DNA from: Haemophilus parahaemolyticus | GTDB taxonomy: Bacteria; Pseudomonadota; Gammaproteobacteria; Enterobacterales; Pasteurellaceae | Direction: 5' to 3' | NCBI RefSeq assembly: GCF_018373095.1 | Contig: NZ_JAHAHT010000084.1 | Coordinates: 1 to 7,911, forward strand | Length of the DNA stretch: 7,911 bases | Shown: positions 5,660 through 7,911 of the stretch, piece after piece | Numbering within the stretch: the stretch's first letter is position 1 | Layout of the letters: each line of letters starts with the position of its first letter | The notes under the pieces: generated by a model | The model's database searches: none | Told to the model about the DNA's origin: nothing | Seen by the model: only the letters and a program-made list of their open reading frames with translations | Translations under genes and position numbers: made by a program

Positions 5660-7225
5660 ATGCCCCAAACAGCGCACCTAAAAACTTCAAAATCCTCACT
5701 GGTTAAACAAAATTTTGCTTCTGGATTGGTGGTTTTTCTGGTCGCCTTGCCACTCTGTTTAGGTATTGCCCTTGCTTCAGGTGCTCCACCGCTTTCGGGT
5801 ATTATTTCAGGCATTGTTGGCGGTATTATTATCGGCTGGTTGAGCACTTCGCATATCAGTGTGGCAGGGCCAGCAGCGGGCTTGGTAGCGATTGTATTAG
5901 GTGCAATTACGCAACTCGGTAGCTTTGAGCTTTTTTTATGTGCAGGCATTATTGCAGGCGTTATCCAGCTCATTTTAGGTATGATTCGAGCAGGTAGCAT
6001 TACCAACTATATTCCTGTTGCCGTAATTGAAGGAATGCTTGCGGGTATTGGGTTTTTAATTATCGTTAAACAGCTACCTTATGCGATTGGCACGGATAAA
6101 CAGCTTTTCAAGGGAACGGACTCTTTCATTAACATCCATCTTGGCACCTTGATTATCACGCTGCTTTCAATGTCCATTATGCTTGGTTGGGATCATTCCG
6201 CTAAACTCAAAAAGATAAAACTACTTCCTTCCGCGTTAATTGCGGTGATTGTTAGCGTCTTGCTAAACAATCTTTTTATTGCTTTAGATAGCCATTTAGC
6301 CGTACCTGAAAATCAGCTAGTACATTTACCTGCTTTCTCTTCTTGGCAAGATTTAAAAGATTTCGTGATTTTTCCTGATTTCAGAGGGTTTACTCATCCA
6401 TCTATCTGGGTAACAGGGGGGACGATTGCGATTGTTGCATCTATTGAAACCTTACTCTCTATTGAAGCAGCTGATCGATTGGACATAAAACGCCGGCTTA
6501 CCGATTCCAATCAAGAATTACGGGCTCAAGGCGTGGGCAATATTATTTCCTCTCTACTTGGCGGATTGCCTATTACAGCGGTCATTGTCCGCTCATCGGC
6601 AAATGCCAACTCAGGAGCTACACATAAATTTTCCACCATTATTCATGGCGTTTTGTTACTCATTTGTGTGCTTGCTATTCCTGCTTTTCTAAACCAAATC
6701 CCGCTTGCCACTCTTGCGGCTGTATTGATTTTAGTTGGCTACAAACTTGCTCGCCCAACAGTTTTCAAACACTTTTGGCATAAAGGCATTTATCAATTTA
6801 TCCCATTTATCGTTACTATGGTTGCGGTGGTGCTTTTTGATCTACTCAAAGGCGTAGGGCTTGGCTTGGTTATCAGTATCCTATTTATTCTGCACGGCAA
6901 TATGAAACGTGCTTACTATCTAAGCCGAGAAGAACTTGCTGATGCCTCGCAAATCCGCCTTGATTTAGCCGAAGAGGTTTCATTCCTCAATAAAGCCGCA
7001 ATCAAGAAAACGCTTAAAAATATTCAACCTAACTCAATGGTGATTATTAATGCAGAACATACCGCTTACATTGCTTGTGATGTACTGGAACTAATTGAAG
7101 ATTTCGCCACAATTTATGCTAAAGAGAACAATATCCGTGTGATTTTAAAAGGCTTCAAAGCTGATTACGATAGCTACGTGGATCAACACTCTAATATTAA
7201 AGTGGAACACCATCGCCGGATTTAA
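5660..7225 (+). CDS. SulP-family inorganic anion transporter with C-terminal STAS-like domain
   Basis: A 521-aa inner-membrane protein of the SulP/SLC26 family. Hydrophobic helices fill about residues 20-415. The family core is visible: SVAGPAAGLVAIVLG (67-81, TM3 half of the substrate site), IPVAVIEGMLAGIG (118-131), SIETLLSIEAADRLD (261-275) and GGLPITAVIVRSSANANSGAT (301-321, TM10 and its flank). A cytoplasmic STAS-like domain follows (about 430-515). Its loop NAEHTAYIACD (464-474) has no obvious phosphorylatable Asp-Ser pair. The VVFLVALPLCLGIALASGAPP N-terminus (24-44) resembles the SulP group often linked with carbonic anhydrases, so bicarbonate is a plausible substrate, with sulfate or other anions as alternatives; the sequence does not decide. 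It is divergent from rodZ and 194 bp upstream of adhE in the same direction. No terminator hairpin is visible after the stop codon. Confidence 0.9.
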   Translation: MPQTAHLKTSKSSLVKQNFASGLVVFLVALPLCLGIALASGAPPLSGIISGIVGGIIIGWLSTSHISVAGPAAGLVAIVLGAITQLGSFELFLCAGIIAGVIQLILGMIRAGSITNYIPVAVIEGMLAGIGFLIIVKQLPYAIGTDKQLFKGTDSFINIHLGTLIITLLSMSIMLGWDHSAKLKKIKLLPSALIAVIVSVLLNNLFIALDSHLAVPENQLVHLPAFSSWQDLKDFVIFPDFRGFTHPSIWVTGGTIAIVASIETLLSIEAADRLDIKRRLTDSNQELRAQGVGNIISSLLGGLPITAVIVRSSANANSGATHKFSTIIHGVLLLICVLAIPAFLNQIPLATLAAVLILVGYKLARPTVFKHFWHKGIYQFIPFIVTMVAVVLFDLLKGVGLGLVISILFILHGNMKRAYYLSREELADASQIRLDLAEEVSFLNKAAIKKTLKNIQPNSMVIINAEHTAYIACDVLELIEDFATIYAKENNIRVILKGFKADYDSYVDQHSNIKVEHHRRI

Positions 7226-7273
7226 TCTAGAAAAGGGTAATAAAAGTTATCTATTTGTAAAAGTTTTATCGTA

Positions 7274-7295
7274 TAAATTTTACTTAAATTTTACT
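7274..7295 (+). repeat. Exact 11-bp tandem duplication upstream of adhE
   Basis: TAAATTTTACT occurs twice back to back (7274-7284 and 7285-7295), ending 2 bp before the FNR box. The period of 11 bp is about one helical turn, so both copies face the same side of DNA. This resembles the spacing of ArcA direct repeats, and the minus strand reads AGTAAAATTTA twice, a loose match to ArcA sites at best. An UP-like AT-rich element or a simple slippage duplication are alternatives. Confidence 0.65.
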
Positions 7296-7297
7296 TG

Positions 7298-7311
7298 TTG
7301 ATTTAGATCAA
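7298..7311. promoter_or_regulatory. Perfect FNR (HlyX-type) binding site
   Basis: TTGAT-TTAG-ATCAA matches the FNR consensus TTGAT-N4-ATCAA at all ten defined positions. FNR (called HlyX in A. pleuropneumoniae) is the oxygen-sensing [4Fe-4S] activator of anaerobic genes. The centre at 7304/7305 lies about 115 bp before the adhE ATG. It would be at about -68 from a start near 7373, or at -41.5 from a start near 7346; both are activating positions. This points to anaerobic induction of adhE. Confidence 0.82.
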
Positions 7312-7337
7312 TAATACCTCTTATGAGTAAGTGAATT

Positions 7338-7366
7338 TTGGTGCAAATCGTTTGCAGTTGGATAAT
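7338..7366 (+). promoter_or_regulatory. Candidate adhE promoter
   Basis: TTGGTG (7338-7343, 3 of 6 matches to TTGACA) is separated by 17 bp from GATAAT (7361-7366, 5 of 6 to TATAAT). Transcription would start near 7373, giving a leader of about 47 nt. A weak -35 is expected for an activator-dependent promoter, with FNR bound at about -68. The alternative, a class II FNR promoter starting near 7346, has only a poor -10 (around 7332-7339). Confidence 0.42.
7342..7356. promoter_or_regulatory. 15-bp perfect palindrome in the adhE promoter region
   Basis: TGCAAA-TCG-TTTGCA is a perfect 6-bp inverted repeat around a 3-bp centre. It falls between the proposed -35 and -10 boxes, the classic place for a repressor operator. 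It resembles LacI/PurR-family sites (GCAAACGTTTGC), but it has one extra central base, which breaks the even symmetry those proteins need. The cognate protein, if any, is unknown. Confidence 0.5.
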
Positions 7367-7419
7367 AATTTCAACAGTTAAAGAATTTTAGATTTTTAAT
7401 TTTTAGAGGAAACCAAACT

Positions 7420-7911
7420 ATGGCTAAAGCAACTCAAACTGCTCAACCTTATGATGCTCAAGCGGAAGTGAATGCACTTGTCGAAAAAGGCTTGAAAGCC
7501 CTTGATGAGTTCCGTCATTTAAACCAAGAGCAAGTGGATTATATTGTCGCAAAAGCGTCTGTAGCGGCATTAGATAAACACGGTGTGTTGGCAATGCACG
7601 CATATGAAGAGACGGGTCGCGGCGTATTCGAAGATAAAGCCACCAAAAACTTGTTTGCCTGTGAATATGTTGTGAACAATATGCGTCACTTAAAAACTGC
7701 GGGCGTTATCAGTGAAGATGATGTAACAGGTATCACTGAAATTGCTGACCCTGTCGGCGTTATCTGCGGTATTACCCCAACCACCAACCCAACCTCAACT
7801 ACTATCTTCAAAGCGTTAATCGCCCTTAAAACGCGTAACCCAATCGTTTTTGCTTTCCACCCATCAGCTCAACAATCTTCAGCTCATGCGGCACAAGTTG
7901 TACGTGATGCG
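7420..7911 (+). CDS. adhE: AdhE, bifunctional acetaldehyde/alcohol dehydrogenase (N-terminal part, cut by window edge)
   Basis: The first 164 codons of a protein normally about 870-890 aa. AdhE converts acetyl-CoA to acetaldehyde and then ethanol, oxidising two NADH, and forms long spirosomes in the cytoplasm during fermentation. The visible part is the start of the N-terminal aldehyde dehydrogenase domain: the helical entry VNALVEKGLKALDEF (17-31), GVFEDKATKNLFACEYV (68-84), and the strongly conserved cofactor-domain stretch PVGVICGITPTTNPTSTTIF (111-130) followed by KALIALKTRNPIVFAFHPSA (131-150). This closely parallels E. coli AdhE. The catalytic Cys and the iron-dependent alcohol dehydrogenase half lie beyond the window. 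A separate short acetaldehyde dehydrogenase (EutE-like) is less likely, given the match to the AdhE N-terminus. The ATG has AGAGGA at 7405-7410, 9 nt upstream. The FNR box upstream fits anaerobic expression. Confidence 0.94.
   Translation, partial: MAKATQTAQPYDAQAEVNALVEKGLKALDEFRHLNQEQVDYIVAKASVAALDKHGVLAMHAYEETGRGVFEDKATKNLFACEYVVNNMRHLKTAGVISEDDVTGITEIADPVGVICGITPTTNPTSTTIFKALIALKTRNPIVFAFHPSAQQSSAHAAQVVRDA

Noticed and set aside
6416..6421. GGGGGG run in the SulP gene as a phase-variation tract
   Set aside because: Six G residues is too short for typical contingency tracts, and the frame is intact.
7241..7269. Possible terminator after the SulP gene (ATAAAA ... TTTTAT)
   Set aside because: The arms are short, all A/T and separated by a long loop, with no GC stem or following U tract, so it is not a credible intrinsic terminator.
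7343..7355. PurR box upstream of adhE
   Set aside because: GCAAA and TTTGC are separated by TCG rather than CG, so the spacing is one base too long for PurR and other LacI-family operators.
1..7911. A previously undescribed defence or mobile system
   Set aside because: Every substantial coding frame belongs to a known chromosomal family. There are no transposases, integrases, toxin-antitoxin pairs, CRISPR repeats or compositional islands visible.

Overview
The window reads as ordinary chromosome from a Pasteurellaceae bacterium (Gammaproteobacteria). It is AT-rich, and its proteins look like Haemophilus/Actinobacillus homologues. I found three exact copies of the 9-base DNA uptake signal ACAAGCGGT and, by eye, no AAGTGCGGT. 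The ACAAGCGGT core is the variant of the Actinobacillus pleuropneumoniae branch (Actinobacillus, Mannheimia, Glaesserella and relatives), while AAGTGCGGT is the Haemophilus influenzae type. The branch assignment is therefore an inference from uptake-signal type plus protein resemblance; no species is claimed.

Left block, bases 1-5437, all minus strand. In transcription order the genes are rodZ (cell shape), ispG (isoprenoid precursors), hisS (histidyl-tRNA synthetase), yfgM (Sec-associated TPR membrane protein), a VirK/YbjX (DUF535) family gene, and the start of pnuC (nicotinamide riboside uptake), which runs off the left edge. Gaps are 15, 33, 12, 16 and 22 bp with no terminator-like hairpin seen, so the six genes are probably one operon. 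rodZ-ispG-hisS-yfgM is the conserved enterobacterial core. In E. coli it is followed by bamB-der and preceded by rlmN-pilW. Here the downstream slot holds the DUF535 gene and pnuC, and the upstream side is a divergent transporter gene.

Middle, bases 5438-5659. This 222-bp AT-rich divergent spacer holds probable promoters in both directions, three TTTGCAAA palindromes and an uptake signal just ahead of the transporter's Shine-Dalgarno.

Right block, plus strand. A SulP-family anion transporter (5660-7225) with a C-terminal STAS-like domain is followed by a 194-bp spacer. Then comes adhE (bifunctional acetaldehyde/alcohol dehydrogenase), of which only the first 164 codons are in the window. The spacer is dense in regulatory signals: an exact 11-bp tandem duplication, a perfect FNR box (TTGAT-N4-ATCAA), and a 15-bp palindrome lying inside a possible promoter. 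This fits anaerobic induction of the fermentation gene adhE.

I found no mobile element, CRISPR array, tRNA or rRNA, broken gene or convincing novel system. The items most worth following up are the layered adhE control region and the attachment of a DUF535 gene and pnuC to the rodZ-ispG-hisS-yfgM operon.
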